NCBI RefSeq assembly: GCF_900113175.1
Contig: NZ_FOOK01000002.1
Span: forward strand, 51,983-115,982
DNA: 64,000 bases
From: Planifilum fulgidum
GTDB taxonomy: Bacteria > Bacillota > Bacilli > Thermoactinomycetales > DSM-44946
Reading direction: 5' to 3'
Below are positions 34,488 to 43,606 of this stretch, one piece after another. The notes under the pieces were generated by a model. The model worked only from the letters and a program-made list of their open reading frames with translations, had not been told where the DNA came from and searched no databases. A program made the position numbers and the translations under genes. Numbering within the stretch: position 1 is the first letter of the stretch; each line of letters opens with the position of its first letter.

Positions 34488-36104
34488 TCATTCGGCCAGT
34501 TCGGCTTCCTTGTAATCCGGAGGACCGACGGGATGGCGGAGGACATTTTTCAGGTTCGGCGATTCCATAATCACGTTGTTGTAATAGTACAACGGAAAGA
34601 CGGGCATCTCTTCCATCAAGAGCTCCTCCGCTTCCTGGAGCAGTTTCACCCGTTCCTCCTCACTTTTGGCTTTTGTGGATTTCTCGAGCAATTCGTCATA
34701 TTTTTTGTTGCTCCATCCGGTCCGGTTCATGGAATGCCCCGTCTGGAAGCTTTCCAGGTAATTGTACGGATCGTTGTAATCCGGCAGGAAGCTGGAGCGG
34801 GACATCTGGTAATTCCGGTTGATCTGGCTGTCGAAGAACACTTTGGTCTCCTGGCTTTGAAGTTTGATTTTCACCCCCAGATTCTTCCGGTACATCTCCT
34901 GAAGGGCTTCCGCCACCAATTTGTTCTTTTCATTGGCATTGTAAAGCAGGGTGACGGTGGGCAGAGATTTCCACCCCTCCTCCTTCATCCCCTCTTTGAG
35001 GAGGCGTTTGGCTTCCTCCACCTGATTGTCGGCGATCAGCTCCTCGCGCCCTTCCCGGAAATCCCCCAGCTGGGTCATCGTGCCCGGAGCCACGAAGGCA
35101 AGCGCCGGTTGCTGGTTCCCCTGCACCACCCGTTCCACGATGGACTTCCGGTCCACCGCCAAAGCGAAGGCTTTCCGGATTTTCTTGTTGGTGAAGGGCT
35201 TTTCCTCCACGTTGAACCGGAAAAACTCGAGTCCCGATCCATCCAGGACCTTGGCTTCCCCGTTCTTGATCAGCGAAGGCAAAATGTCCGGCGGCGGGGT
35301 CGCGGAATGGAGCTTTCCGGTTTTGAACATCTGATAGGCCGAGCTGGGATCGCTCACCATCGCCCATTCGATCCCGCCCAGCTTCACCCGGTCCTTCTCC
35401 CGGTAATGCTCGTTTTTAACGGTCTTCACGGCGGAGTCATGCTTCCACTCCTTCATCTTGAAGGGGCCGTTGCTCACGTAGGAATCCCCGTTCTCATAAA
35501 GTTTCGGATCTTCCTCCAATCCTTTTTTGTACACCGGATAATACACAGTGTAGGCGGTCAGCTGCAAAAAGAAGGGCGTCGGCTTGGACAGGCGCACCTC
35601 CAGGGTGTAATCGTCCTTCGCCCTCACCCCCACCTGGTCGGCGGAGGCCTTCTCGGTGTTGTATTCCTCGGCGTTTTCGATGAAATAGAGAAGAAACGCC
35701 GCGGAGGAGGCGGTTTTGGGATCGAGGACCCGCTTCCAGGCGTACTCGAAATCGTGGGCCGTCAACGGTTCGCCATTGGACCATTTGACGTCCTTCCGAA
35801 GGGTGAAGGTATACGTCAGCCCGTCCGGCGAGACGTCCACCTTTTCGGCCACGGCGGGTTTCGGCTGATGATTTGCATCAAGGCGCATCAGACCTTCGAA
35901 AAGGGCATTGACCACTTCCATCGATTCGGCGTCAAAGGCTTTGGCCGGATCCAGGGAAGTGGGCTCCCCGTTGGGCAGATTCAGCTTCAGAATCGGCTGG
36001 GATTGTGACGTGCCTTCTTCCGAATCACCCGACGTGCCGCATGCGGAAAGAATCAGGGCCATGGCCATGAACAGCGCGATCGTCGCGCGCCACCCTTTCT
36101 TCAC
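34488..36104 (-). CDS. Oligopeptide-binding lipoprotein (OppA/DppE-like)
   Basis: 538 aa. The signal sequence ends in lipobox LILSAC (Cys about 22), followed by a family 5 solute-binding domain: NLPNGEPTSLDPAKAFD, LFEGLMRLD, WSNGEPLTAHDFEYAW, PVFPLYYYNNV near the end. GTG 36104 is seven bases after AGGAGG; an ATG six bases earlier is too close to it. It binds peptides outside the membrane, but no opp permease or ATPase genes are adjacent. The divergent neighbour is a muropeptide endopeptidase, so murein peptides are a likely cargo. Confidence 0.9.
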   Translation of the reverse strand: MKKGWRATIALFMAMALILSACGTSGDSEEGTSQSQPILKLNLPNGEPTSLDPAKAFDAESMEVVNALFEGLMRLDANHQPKPAVAEKVDVSPDGLTYTFTLRKDVKWSNGEPLTAHDFEYAWKRVLDPKTASSAAFLLYFIENAEEYNTEKASADQVGVRAKDDYTLEVRLSKPTPFFLQLTAYTVYYPVYKKGLEEDPKLYENGDSYVSNGPFKMKEWKHDSAVKTVKNEHYREKDRVKLGGIEWAMVSDPSSAYQMFKTGKLHSATPPPDILPSLIKNGEAKVLDGSGLEFFRFNVEEKPFTNKKIRKAFALAVDRKSIVERVVQGNQQPALAFVAPGTMTQLGDFREGREELIADNQVEEAKRLLKEGMKEEGWKSLPTVTLLYNANEKNKLVAEALQEMYRKNLGVKIKLQSQETKVFFDSQINRNYQMSRSSFLPDYNDPYNYLESFQTGHSMNRTGWSNKKYDELLEKSTKAKSEEERVKLLQEAEELLMEEMPVFPLYYYNNVIMESPNLKNVLRHPVGPPDYKEAELAE

Positions 36105-36265
36105 ACCCATCCCTCCTGTCGAGGCGGAAAAATTCTTGCTTCTCAAACATTCGACGGATGGAACCGTTTTCCCTCCGTTCGGGGTCGCCTTTGCCCGGAA
36201 AAAGGAACCCCGCTTCGCCGTGAAGAAAGGGTATAAGGAATTTCTCGACGCGAGGAGTGACTTCC

Positions 36266-37186
36266 ATGGACATCCGCTTTGTGGACGTGACGGTGGGAAA
36301 CGTCTGGTCAAGCCCGGAAAAGCCGCGGGACCTGGACGCTCCCTCCCTCTTTCGTCCGGCAGACATCAAGGAATGGCTCTCCCGCCTGGACGGCGATGAA
36401 AAAGGGCGGATCGACCTGGTCGGCCGCTTGGAAACCCAGGTGCTCTACGGGGAACCGGTGTGGATCGTCGGAGAAAGGAACGGGTGGGCGGAAATCCGCG
36501 TCCCGGAACAGTATTCCCATAAAGATGAGAGCGGGTATCCCGGCTGGATTCCCCTTGAGCAGCTCACCTTTCACCCGGATTATCACCAGGCGTGGCAAAC
36601 GGAACCCTTGGCCTATGTGACCGTCCCCTTCACCCGGTTGCGCCTGGAGGGGAGCGAATCGGAACAATCTCTCGGATTTATGAGCAAACTTCCCTGGCTG
36701 GGCGAAGTGGACGGGGAAGCCATCGTCCTCACCCCCCGGGGAACGGTGGGGCGTCTCCCCGCCGAGGACATCACCGTCGCACGCACCTTGCCAACCGCCG
36801 GCGGCGAAGTCCGGGTCGCCACCGCCAAGCGTTTCCTGGGCCTGCCTTATCTGTGGGGAGGCACTTCCGCCTACGGATTTGATTGTTCCGGCTTGATGTA
36901 TCGCGTCTTCGAATCGGCGGGGATCCGCATCCCCCGGGATGCGGGCGACCAGGCCCGCTTCGGAAAGCGGGTGACGAAGGAGGAGCTTCGGCCGGGAGAT
37001 CTGGTGTTTTTCGCCTACAATGAGGGGAAAGGGGAAATTCATCACGTGGGCATGTACGTGGGAGAAGGAAACTTTCTCCATTCCCCCCGCACCGGCCACC
37101 CGGTTCGGATCGACCGGCTGTCCGAGGAAAACTATGCGCGGGAATTTTGCCTTGCCCGAAGGTATCAGGGAAATGAAACCTTCTGA
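36266..37186 (+). CDS. NlpC/P60 gamma-D-glutamyl-L-diamino-acid endopeptidase (YkfC-like)
   Basis: 306 aa: two SH3-like bacterial domains (about 1-175) and an NlpC/P60 domain. Catalytic Cys207 is in YGFDCSGLMY, His260 in IHHVGMYVG and His272 in FLHSPRTG. No signal peptide is visible, as in cytoplasmic YkfC, which trims recycled murein peptides. ATG 36266 follows GAGGAG by eight bases. Divergent from an OppA-like gene, which fits uptake followed by cleavage of murein peptides. Confidence 0.9.
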   Translation: MDIRFVDVTVGNVWSSPEKPRDLDAPSLFRPADIKEWLSRLDGDEKGRIDLVGRLETQVLYGEPVWIVGERNGWAEIRVPEQYSHKDESGYPGWIPLEQLTFHPDYHQAWQTEPLAYVTVPFTRLRLEGSESEQSLGFMSKLPWLGEVDGEAIVLTPRGTVGRLPAEDITVARTLPTAGGEVRVATAKRFLGLPYLWGGTSAYGFDCSGLMYRVFESAGIRIPRDAGDQARFGKRVTKEELRPGDLVFFAYNEGKGEIHHVGMYVGEGNFLHSPRTGHPVRIDRLSEENYAREFCLARRYQGNETF

Positions 37187-37231
37187 AAACGAAAAAAGGG
37201 CGCAACTTCCGGTGCCCCCTGTTCCCGTTTT

Positions 37232-37516
37232 TCATCGGCCTCGTCCGTTTTGCCGAAACACCACCTGCTCAAGCCGCTCCACCCTACGGGCGAGGTCCCG
37301 AATCGCCGCGCTTTGTCCGGAATCTTCCGCGGTCATTCGCGACGATCCCCGCTGGGCTTTGCGGAGTTGCTCCTTCAGGCGCTCGTTTTCCTCGATCAAA
37401 TCCTCGTAATTTTTGATGACCAGATCCAGAAATTCGTTCACCTCATCGATATCGTACCCGCGAATGGCGTGCTTGAAATCCTTGTTGAAGATGTCCATCG
37501 GCGTCAGCCGCTTCAT
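37232..37516 (-). CDS. gpsB: Cell-division protein GpsB
   Basis: 94 aa. DivIVA-like N-terminal lipid/partner-binding motif LTPMDIFNKDFKHAIRGYD-type (about 4-22), then the VNEFLDLVIKNYEDL coiled coil and a short C-terminal coil, the length of GpsB rather than DivIVA. It shuttles penicillin-binding proteins between division site and side wall. ATG 37516 follows GGGGGAGGG. Confidence 0.94.
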   Translation of the reverse strand: MKRLTPMDIFNKDFKHAIRGYDIDEVNEFLDLVIKNYEDLIEENERLKEQLRKAQRGSSRMTAEDSGQSAAIRDLARRVERLEQVVFRQNGRGR

Positions 37517-37576
37517 GTTGCGAATCCCTCCCCCAAACACTTCTGCCATTCATTTCTTATTATACTATGATACCGC

Positions 37577-37645
37577 CTTTTCGCGTCCAGTGGCCGGAAA
37601 AGAACCGGCCAGAAACGCGAAAGAGGAGGAGGACACCTCCTCCTC
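37577..37645 (-). terminator. Terminator-like hairpins after the YhcN gene
   Basis: Two inverted repeats lie between the YhcN-type gene and gpsB: TGGCCGG with CCGGCCA flanked by matching CGCG ends (37580-37620), and AGGAGGAGG with CCTCCTCCT (37624-37644). The latter is followed on the minus strand by CTTTCG. Confidence 0.45.
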
Positions 37646-37677
37646 CCGGAGAGGGGACGGACCGGGCTCCGGAGCGA

Positions 37678-38193
37678 TCAGCCCGCGTGGGGAAAGGTCC
37701 GGCGAACCACATCCATGAAATTATTCCACAGTCCCGCCACCGGACGGCCTTGGCGGATATCCCGGGCGAAATCCCCCATCTGTTTGACAAAGTCGGGATT
37801 GGCGGACACGTACACCCTCCGAATGCTGGCATCCTTCGCCCGGACCCTGCGGGCGATCTCCCGCTCCAAACCTTTGGTCAAGCGGACGCCGGAGGGCAGC
37901 ATGACAGCCACATACGCGGTCCGATCCGTCAAGATGACCGTCGCGGTGTCCACGCGCTTCATGCCGGCGAGGGAATCGGCGATTTGATCCGCCACCCGCA
38001 TCTGCCGGGACATCGGCTGCCGCGCCGCATCCCGCCGGTCCGTTTGATGGGTTAAGGGCCGGGCGGGCCGCTGAAGGGCGTCGTTTCGCATTTGCGTCTC
38101 TTCGGGACGCTGCTGAGTGGCGCAACCGGCGATGAACCCCAAGGCCAGGGCCGCCGAAAGTGCTCCGAGCGCCCACTTTCTCGCGGAACGCAT
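37678..38193 (-). CDS. YhcN/YlaJ-family sporulation lipoprotein
   Basis: 171 aa. A short lipoprotein signal ends in FIAGC (Cys24), then a polar linker and the YhcN/YlaJ domain (VADQIADSLAGMKRVDTATVILTD-type helix and strand, about 78-102, and RRVYVSANPDFV). ATG 38193 lies six bases after AAGGAGG. Family members are made in the developing spore and sit at the inner spore membrane; the sporulation link is by family. Confidence 0.85.
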   Translation of the reverse strand: MRSARKWALGALSAALALGFIAGCATQQRPEETQMRNDALQRPARPLTHQTDRRDAARQPMSRQMRVADQIADSLAGMKRVDTATVILTDRTAYVAVMLPSGVRLTKGLEREIARRVRAKDASIRRVYVSANPDFVKQMGDFARDIRQGRPVAGLWNNFMDVVRRTFPHAG

Positions 38194-38271
38194 GGGCATC
38201 CTCCTTTCCTTAAAGGATTCGTCCATAGTATCCGTCCGGCCGGAAAAAATATGTGTTTCCCCTCCCGCAAC

Positions 38272-38297
38272 AAAAAAAGAGCCGCCCGGGCGGCTCT
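38272..38297 (-). terminator. Terminator of the YugP-like gene
   Basis: AGAGCCGCC pairs with GGCGGCTCT around CGG-type loop bases; on the minus strand a run of seven T follows. Confidence 0.85.
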
Positions 38298-38362
38298 TCC
38301 GATACGCAAAAACAAGGCGGAGATCCGGCAACCGGGTGCTCCGCCCTGAATTTTTCCGGCCA

Positions 38363-39043
38363 TCATTCATCGCTCTGACCGAAGAAAATGGAGATGTAGT
38401 AAAGCAATTGCATCACCGCGACGAGGGTGGCGGCCACGTAGGTGAATGCCGCGGCATTCAACACTTTGCTCACGCCCCGTTCCTCGGTGTTGCGAATGAA
38501 GCCCTGTCGAACGAGGATGTCCTTGGCGCGGTTGCTGGCGTTAAACTCCACCGGCAGCGTCACCACCTGGAATGCGACCGCCGCCGAGAAGAAGAGGATG
38601 CCCAGCGCCAAAAGGTTCAGCGCCTGAAAGAGGAATCCGGCCAGCAACAGCAGCGGAGCGACGCCCGAAGCGAAATTGACCACCGGGAACATCTTGTGGC
38701 GCAGCACCAGAAAACCGTAGGCATCCCGATGTTGCAGGGCGTGGCCGCACTCGTGGGCCGCCACCGAAACCGCGGCGATCGAATTGGAATAATACACGCT
38801 CTCCGACAGGCGGACCGCCCGGGCCACCGGATCGTAATGGTCGGTCAATTTCCCCGGCACCGGCTCCACGGGCACGTCGTGCAGGCCGTTGGCATCGAGG
38901 ATGCGGCGGGCCACTTCCGCCCCGGTCATCCCGGAGAAAGCCGGACTTTCCGACCACTTGTTGAAGGTTCCCTTCACCTTGAATTGCGCCCATACGGACA
39001 GTCCGAAGGCGACGATGATCAATAGATACAATACCGAAGACAT
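38363..39043 (-). CDS. YugP-like zinc metallopeptidase
   Basis: 226 aa membrane protein. The zinc site is HECGH (97-101) within SVAAHECGHALQH. One N-terminal helix and about three later helices (120-160 and 195-220) surround it. Neutral zinc metallopeptidase 2 family (PF04298 type). Substrate unknown. Two bases of the promoter question remain: a TATAAT-like box lies about 160 bases upstream. Confidence 0.9.
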   Translation of the reverse strand: MSSVLYLLIIVAFGLSVWAQFKVKGTFNKWSESPAFSGMTGAEVARRILDANGLHDVPVEPVPGKLTDHYDPVARAVRLSESVYYSNSIAAVSVAAHECGHALQHRDAYGFLVLRHKMFPVVNFASGVAPLLLLAGFLFQALNLLALGILFFSAAVAFQVVTLPVEFNASNRAKDILVRQGFIRNTEERGVSKVLNAAAFTYVAATLVAVMQLLYYISIFFGQSDE

Positions 39044-39347
39044 ATCCGCTTCATTCCTCCTTAAGCGCGTTCCATGTTCTCGGAATCCAGCTCAGACCGA
39101 GACCTTCCGGCGCGGTTGCCGGCACACCACCGGAAGGAAAGACCGGCGGCACCCCCGCTTAGAGCATCACGGCGCGCGCCTCTTCAGCTATTATATTATA
39201 CCATAAGCGGAATCCATTCATCGCGGCCGGTTTTGGAAAGAAGCGCCGGGGGAAAGAATAGGTTTTATCTCCTCGCTTTCATCCAGTGAAACCGGCATTA
39301 ATTTTTTGTTACAATAAGAGGGACATCGGTCGTAAAGGAGGTAGGAG
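39044..39347. promoter_or_regulatory. Divergent promoter region of YugP-like and antiporter genes
   Basis: About 300 bases without an ORF. AT-rich boxes are seen near 39190-39206 (TATAATATAATAG on the minus strand) and near 39300-39315 (GTTACAAT on the plus strand), consistent with promoters for the two divergent genes. A CCTTCCGG/CCGGAAGG inverted repeat lies around 39100-39137. Confidence 0.45.
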
Positions 39348-40565
39348 ATGAACCTGATCGAACAGTTGATCAATACGGAGGAATTGAGTCAGTTCCATTT
39401 CCTGCTGGAGATCGCCCTCATCTTGGTCGCGGTCAAGATCGCGGGACATTTGAGCAAAAGGTTCGGACAACCCGCCGTCTTCGGCGAGCTGCTCGTCGGG
39501 GTGATCCTCGGCCCCTCCCTCCTGGGATGGGTCCAGCAGAGCGACATGCTCCGCGAGCTGGCCGAAATCGGCGTCATTTTGCTGATGTTCCTCGCCGGCC
39601 TGGAAACCGATGTAAACGAATTCAAACGCACCGCATACGGTTCCTCCCTTACGGCCGTCGGAGGGGTGATCCTTCCCCTGATCGCCGGCTTCGGGGTCGG
39701 ATTGCTGTTCGGCTACAACTACTCCACCGCCATCTTTATCGGAACGGTGTTGGTGGCCACCAGCGTCAGCATTTCGGTGCAAACCCTGAGGGAATTGGGA
39801 AGGCTTCAATCCAAGGAAGGGGTCACCATCCTGGGTGCCGCCGTGCTGGACGACATCCTGGGCATCATCACCCTGTCGGTCGTCATCGGCTTTGTCGCCA
39901 GCGACGACAGCGGCGGAAGCGTTGCGGGCATCCTGCTTCTCCTGGTGAAGATCATCCTCTTCTTCATCATCACCCTCCTGGCGGGTCGGACCGTGCTCCC
40001 GAGGCTGTTTCGCGCCGTCTCCGGCATGCTCACGACCGAGGTGGTGCTCACCTTCGGCATCATCACCGCCCTCGCCTTTGCCTATTTCGCGGAAATGTTC
40101 GGAATGGCCGGGATCGTCGGCTCCTATTTCGCCGGGCTGATGCTCAGCCTCTCCAGCTTCCGGGAGGAATTGTTCGAAAAGGTGGAAACGGTGTCCTTCT
40201 CTTTCTTTGTGCCGATCTTTTTCGTCAGCATCGGCGTGACGGCACAGGTGAAGAATTTCACCTTCGAGATGCTCTTTCTCATCGTGGTCCTCACCCTCGT
40301 GGCCGTCCTGACCAAACTGATCGGCGGCGGCTTGGGGGCCAAACTGGCCGGGTTCAACTGGCGCAGTTCCGCCATCATCGGCTCCGGAATGATCGCCCGG
40401 GGGGAAGTGGGGCTTATCGTCGCCACCATCGGCTTGCAGAAGGGATTGATCGACCAGTCCCTGTTCACCGCGGCGGTGGTCATCGTGCTGGTCACCACGC
40501 TGGTGACGCCCCCCGCCCTGAAGGCCTTCATCGGTCGGCGCACCGAGCCCTCGCGGAACCCCTGA
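39348..40565 (+). CDS. CPA2-family cation:proton antiporter
   Basis: 405 aa with about 12-13 hydrophobic helices and no C-terminal regulatory (TrkA-N) domain. Family motifs include QPAVFGELLVGVILGPSLLG, GVILLMFLAGLETD, the paired-acid helix around VLDDILGI (about 165-172) and SGMIARGEVGLIVATIG. It probably exchanges Na+ or K+ for H+. AAGGAGG lies seven bases before the ATG. The ion is not predictable. Confidence 0.92.
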   Translation: MNLIEQLINTEELSQFHFLLEIALILVAVKIAGHLSKRFGQPAVFGELLVGVILGPSLLGWVQQSDMLRELAEIGVILLMFLAGLETDVNEFKRTAYGSSLTAVGGVILPLIAGFGVGLLFGYNYSTAIFIGTVLVATSVSISVQTLRELGRLQSKEGVTILGAAVLDDILGIITLSVVIGFVASDDSGGSVAGILLLLVKIILFFIITLLAGRTVLPRLFRAVSGMLTTEVVLTFGIITALAFAYFAEMFGMAGIVGSYFAGLMLSLSSFREELFEKVETVSFSFFVPIFFVSIGVTAQVKNFTFEMLFLIVVLTLVAVLTKLIGGGLGAKLAGFNWRSSAIIGSGMIARGEVGLIVATIGLQKGLIDQSLFTAAVVIVLVTTLVTPPALKAFIGRRTEPSRNP

Positions 40566-40582
40566 CCAAATCCGGAAAGGGA

Positions 40583-40613
40583 AAAAGCACCCCGGCAGGG
40601 TGCTTTTTCCTTT
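40583..40613. terminator. Bidirectional terminator
   Basis: AAAAAGCACC pairs with GGGTGCTTTTT around CCGGCA. It serves both the antiporter gene (+) and the DUF1540 gene (-). Confidence 0.85.
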
Positions 40614-40835
40614 TCACCGGTGCTTTTCCTTGAGCCGAAAGGTATGGCAACAGGTGTCGGCGGACCGGCGGGCCGAATAATCCCGGTGGCCCGTTCCCAC
40701 CATTTCTCCCCCGATTTCCTCATCGAACCGGCGGTTGGCATGCGGATCGATTTCCACCATGATCGCATCCGCCGTGCATTTGTTCCCTTCGGCCCAGAAG
40801 TAGCAGTTGGCCACACTGCATTTGACTTCAGGCAA
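40614..40835 (-). CDS. DUF1540 protein
   Basis: 73 aa. Cysteine pattern VKCSVANCYFW...NKCTADAI at the N-terminus and DTCCHTF near the end match DUF1540, a presumed metal-binding domain of unknown function found in Bacillota. No membrane segment. Confidence 0.85.
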   Translation of the reverse strand: MPEVKCSVANCYFWAEGNKCTADAIMVEIDPHANRRFDEEIGGEMVGTGHRDYSARRSADTCCHTFRLKEKHR

Positions 40836-40895
40836 AACCGGATCACCTCCTGGCTTAAGTATTCTCGAGCCAGGAGGAAGGTATCAGTGGAAATT

Positions 40896-41168
40896 TTAAT
40901 CCTTGGTTTTGTCTGCCTGCCGCAGCTCGTCCAGGATGGCGGAAATCGATTCGAAGGAGATGCCGTTCTCGTTCCTGGCGGACACCACAAAATAAACCTC
41001 GCCGCTGAAGGCGGGGATGTATTCCTTCACTTCCACTTCCGTGTCTCCGTATGTTTTCCGGAACACCGGCTGGTTTCCGATCTTTTTCCATCCCAGCCGC
41101 ACCAGTTCCTCCTCATAAGGTTCAAAATCCTGCTCGTGAATGTTCAAGTGAATCCGTGTCACCTTCAA
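40896..41168 (-). CDS. Conserved hypothetical protein
   Basis: 90 aa. The TTG at 41168 lies nine bases after AGGAGG and is the best start; a GTG nine bases earlier abuts the site. The protein is acidic (FEPYEEELVRLGW, AILDELRQAD) with an alternating strand-helix pattern and no membrane segment. No family is recognised. Confidence 0.6.
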   Translation of the reverse strand: MKVTRIHLNIHEQDFEPYEEELVRLGWKKIGNQPVFRKTYGDTEVEVKEYIPAFSGEVYFVVSARNENGISFESISAILDELRQADKTKD

Positions 41169-41422
41169 AATATTCACCCTCCTGCGTTTGTCGATGGTAA
41201 TTATACCACATCCCCCGTGACACTTCATCGTCCAAAGCGAAAAAGGAAAAGATGACGCCGTTACAGAAAGTACTAAAAGTCGCGCTTCGGCAGGTGTTAT
41301 CGGGGGCGAAAATGGCTAAAAATGGAAGGTAACGGGGTTGGAGGAATTTCATGGATGTTTCCGAAGAAGCCGTGTGTTATCATTTGAGATGAATTGCATT
41401 TGACGGTTGAGGGGATGGGGAA

Positions 41423-42541
41423 ATGGTTCGCGGCAAACCGGATTTCTGGCTGATGTTCTTCACGTTTGTCCTGTTGGGATTCGGGCTGGTGATGGTGTTC
41501 AGCGCCAGCTACTATGAGGGATGGACCGAGTTCAACGACAGTTACTATTTTTTTAAGCGGCAGCTGACGTGGGCCGGCTTGGGTTTGGTTCTGTTTTTCA
41601 CGTTCGCCAACATCCCGTTCACCCTTTATCGGCGCTATGTCGGATGGATTTTGCTGGCCTGTTTGATCCTGCTGGTGATGGTGTTCGTTCCCTTCATCGG
41701 CGTCGAGGCCAACGGCGCTTCCCGCTGGATTCAGATCGGCCCGCTGACGATTCAGCCCTCGGAGCTGACAAAACTGGGGATGATCATCTACACCGCCTCG
41801 ATCATGACAAAAAAGCAGCCCCATCTGGACAACTTCGCGCGGGGGTTGCTTCCCCCGCTGATTGTGATCGGACTGGTCTGCTTCTTGATCATGATCGAAC
41901 CCCATTACAGCGCCACGATCATCATCCTGGCCTCTTGCATGGTGGTGATTTTCTGCGCCGGCGCGCGGATCCGCCACTTGCTGCTGCTGGGGCTGGTATC
42001 GGTGCCTGTGTTGATCATGGTCCTCTATCTGGCGGATTACCGGATCGAGCGCCTGGAAGCGGCCTACGACCCTTGGAAGGATCCCAACGACACGGGATAC
42101 CAGATCATCCAATCCCTTTATGCCATCGGTCCCGGAGGTTTGGCCGGCCGGGGACTGGGAAACGGGATCCAAAAATTGGCCTATCTGCCCGAGGCGCACA
42201 CCGACTTCATCTTTGCCATCATTGCCGAGGAACTGGGCTTTTTTGGGTGCCTCTTCCTGATCCTCCTCTTTGTGGCTGTGATTTTGCGGGGCATTCGCGC
42301 CTCCCTGATCGTCCCGGATCCGTTCGGAACCCTGCTCGGCATCGGCCTGGTCAGCTCCATCGCCATCCAAGCCCTGCTCAATCTGGCCGTGGTGACGGCG
42401 ATCCTTCCCGTGACGGGCATTCCCCTTCCCCTGATCAGCTACGGCGGATCGTCCCTGCTCATCAACATGGCTTCCCTGGGAATACTCCTCAACATCTCCC
42501 GCTACCGGCCGGATCCCCGGCGGAAAAACCTTTCCCGATGA
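41423..42541 (+). CDS. FtsW/RodA/SpoVE-family peptidoglycan polymerase
   Basis: 372 aa with about ten helices. SEDS signatures are FSASYYEGW, the periplasmic W-Q-GPLTIQPSELTKLG segment (about 103-118), EPHYSATIII, GPGGLAGRGLGNGIQKL-type loop and the C-terminal PLPLISYGGSS. These proteins polymerise lipid II in elongation, division or spore cortex. The stand-alone setting with no mur or PBP gene nearby fits SpoVE/FtsW paralogues, but the subtype is open. Confidence 0.92.
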   Translation: MVRGKPDFWLMFFTFVLLGFGLVMVFSASYYEGWTEFNDSYYFFKRQLTWAGLGLVLFFTFANIPFTLYRRYVGWILLACLILLVMVFVPFIGVEANGASRWIQIGPLTIQPSELTKLGMIIYTASIMTKKQPHLDNFARGLLPPLIVIGLVCFLIMIEPHYSATIIILASCMVVIFCAGARIRHLLLLGLVSVPVLIMVLYLADYRIERLEAAYDPWKDPNDTGYQIIQSLYAIGPGGLAGRGLGNGIQKLAYLPEAHTDFIFAIIAEELGFFGCLFLILLFVAVILRGIRASLIVPDPFGTLLGIGLVSSIAIQALLNLAVVTAILPVTGIPLPLISYGGSSLLINMASLGILLNISRYRPDPRRKNLSR

Positions 42542-42598
42542 AAACGCAAGGGGCACCCCAGGGCGCCCCTGTTCCGGCGGAAGCTTCACACCGCTGTC

Positions 42599-43366
42599 TC
42601 AGGAGCCCACCAATCCCTCCTGGGGACTGCTGGCCGAAGCATAACGCCTCCTGGGAATCCTTCCCGCCTCGAAACCCAATCTCCCCGCTTCGACGGCCCA
42701 TCTCATCGCCCGGGCCATCTTCACCGGATCCTTCGCCCGGGATACGGCGGTGTTCAGCAGCACCCCGTCCGCTCCCAGCTCCATCGCCTGAACCACGTCC
42801 GCCGGGGATCCGATCCCCGCGTCGACAATGACGGGGACCTTCGCCTGTTCGATGATCAGGCTCAAATAGTGGGGATTGAGCAGTCCCAGCCCGGATCCGA
42901 TCGGGGACCCGCCGGGCATGATGGCGTGGGCCCCCGCTTCCTCCAACCGCTTGGCCAGGATCGGATCGTCGGAGGTGTAGGGCAGAACGGTGAATCCCTC
43001 CTCCACCAGAATCCGTGTCGCCTCCAGGGTGGCGACGGGATCGGGCAGCAGGGTTTTGGGATCCCCGATAATTTCCACCTTGATCATGTCGCACAGTTTG
43101 GAGGCCCGGGCCAGCCGGGCGATTCGCAGGGCCTCCTCCACGCTGGTGGCCCCCGCCGTGTTGGGGAGCAGGGTGTATTTGCTGAGATCCAGCCGCTCCA
43201 AGAAGTTGGGCTGATTCGGATCGCTGATGTTCAACCGGCGAACGGCAAAGGTGAGCACCTCCGCCCCCGAAGCTTCCACGGCAGCCTGCTGAATGTCCAG
43301 CGACGGAAACTTCCCGGTTCCCAAAAAAAGCCGGGAACGGAAGGTGTATTTCCCGATCTTCAGCAC
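42599..43366 (-). CDS. thiG: Thiazole synthase ThiG
   Basis: 255 aa TIM-barrel. Schiff-base lysine K96 is in MIKVEIIGD, with [18 protein letters not shown] (70-87), the phosphate-binding end [13 protein letters not shown], and [14 protein letters not shown]. It joins deoxyxylulose phosphate, ThiS-thiocarboxylate and dehydroglycine into the thiazole. GTG 43366 starts three bases after the thiS stop. Last gene of the TPP-riboswitch operon. Confidence 0.96.
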   Translation of the reverse strand: MLKIGKYTFRSRLFLGTGKFPSLDIQQAAVEASGAEVLTFAVRRLNISDPNQPNFLERLDLSKYTLLPNTAGATSVEEALRIARLARASKLCDMIKVEIIGDPKTLLPDPVATLEATRILVEEGFTVLPYTSDDPILAKRLEEAGAHAIMPGGSPIGSGLGLLNPHYLSLIIEQAKVPVIVDAGIGSPADVVQAMELGADGVLLNTAVSRAKDPVKMARAMRWAVEAGRLGFEAGRIPRRRYASASSPQEGLVGS

Positions 43367-43369
43367 GCT

Positions 43370-43591
43370 TTAACCCCCTCCGACAAAATGAACGATCTCG
43401 ATGGAATCCCCTTCGGCAAGGGGAGTCGAGTCATGCTCTTCCCTTTCCAGGATCTGTCGGTTCCGCTCCACCACAACGATCCTTTTTTCCACCCCCAGGT
43501 GTTCCAAAAGTCCGGAGACGGTTCGGACTTCCTCGGGCAGTTCCATCTCTTTTCCATTCACGCGGATGCGAATAATCTCTCCCCCTTTCAC
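43370..43591 (-). CDS. thiS: Sulfur carrier protein ThiS
   Basis: 73 aa ubiquitin-like protein ending in VGGG, with the C-terminal Gly-Gly that is adenylated and thiocarboxylated. RIRVNGKEMELPE and EIVHFVGGG match the family. It sits between thiO and thiG, as in Bacillus. No ThiF gene for its activation is adjacent. Confidence 0.93.
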   Translation of the reverse strand: MKGGEIIRIRVNGKEMELPEEVRTVSGLLEHLGVEKRIVVVERNRQILEREEHDSTPLAEGDSIEIVHFVGGG

Positions 43592-43606
43592 GGGCAGCCG
43601 GAATGT

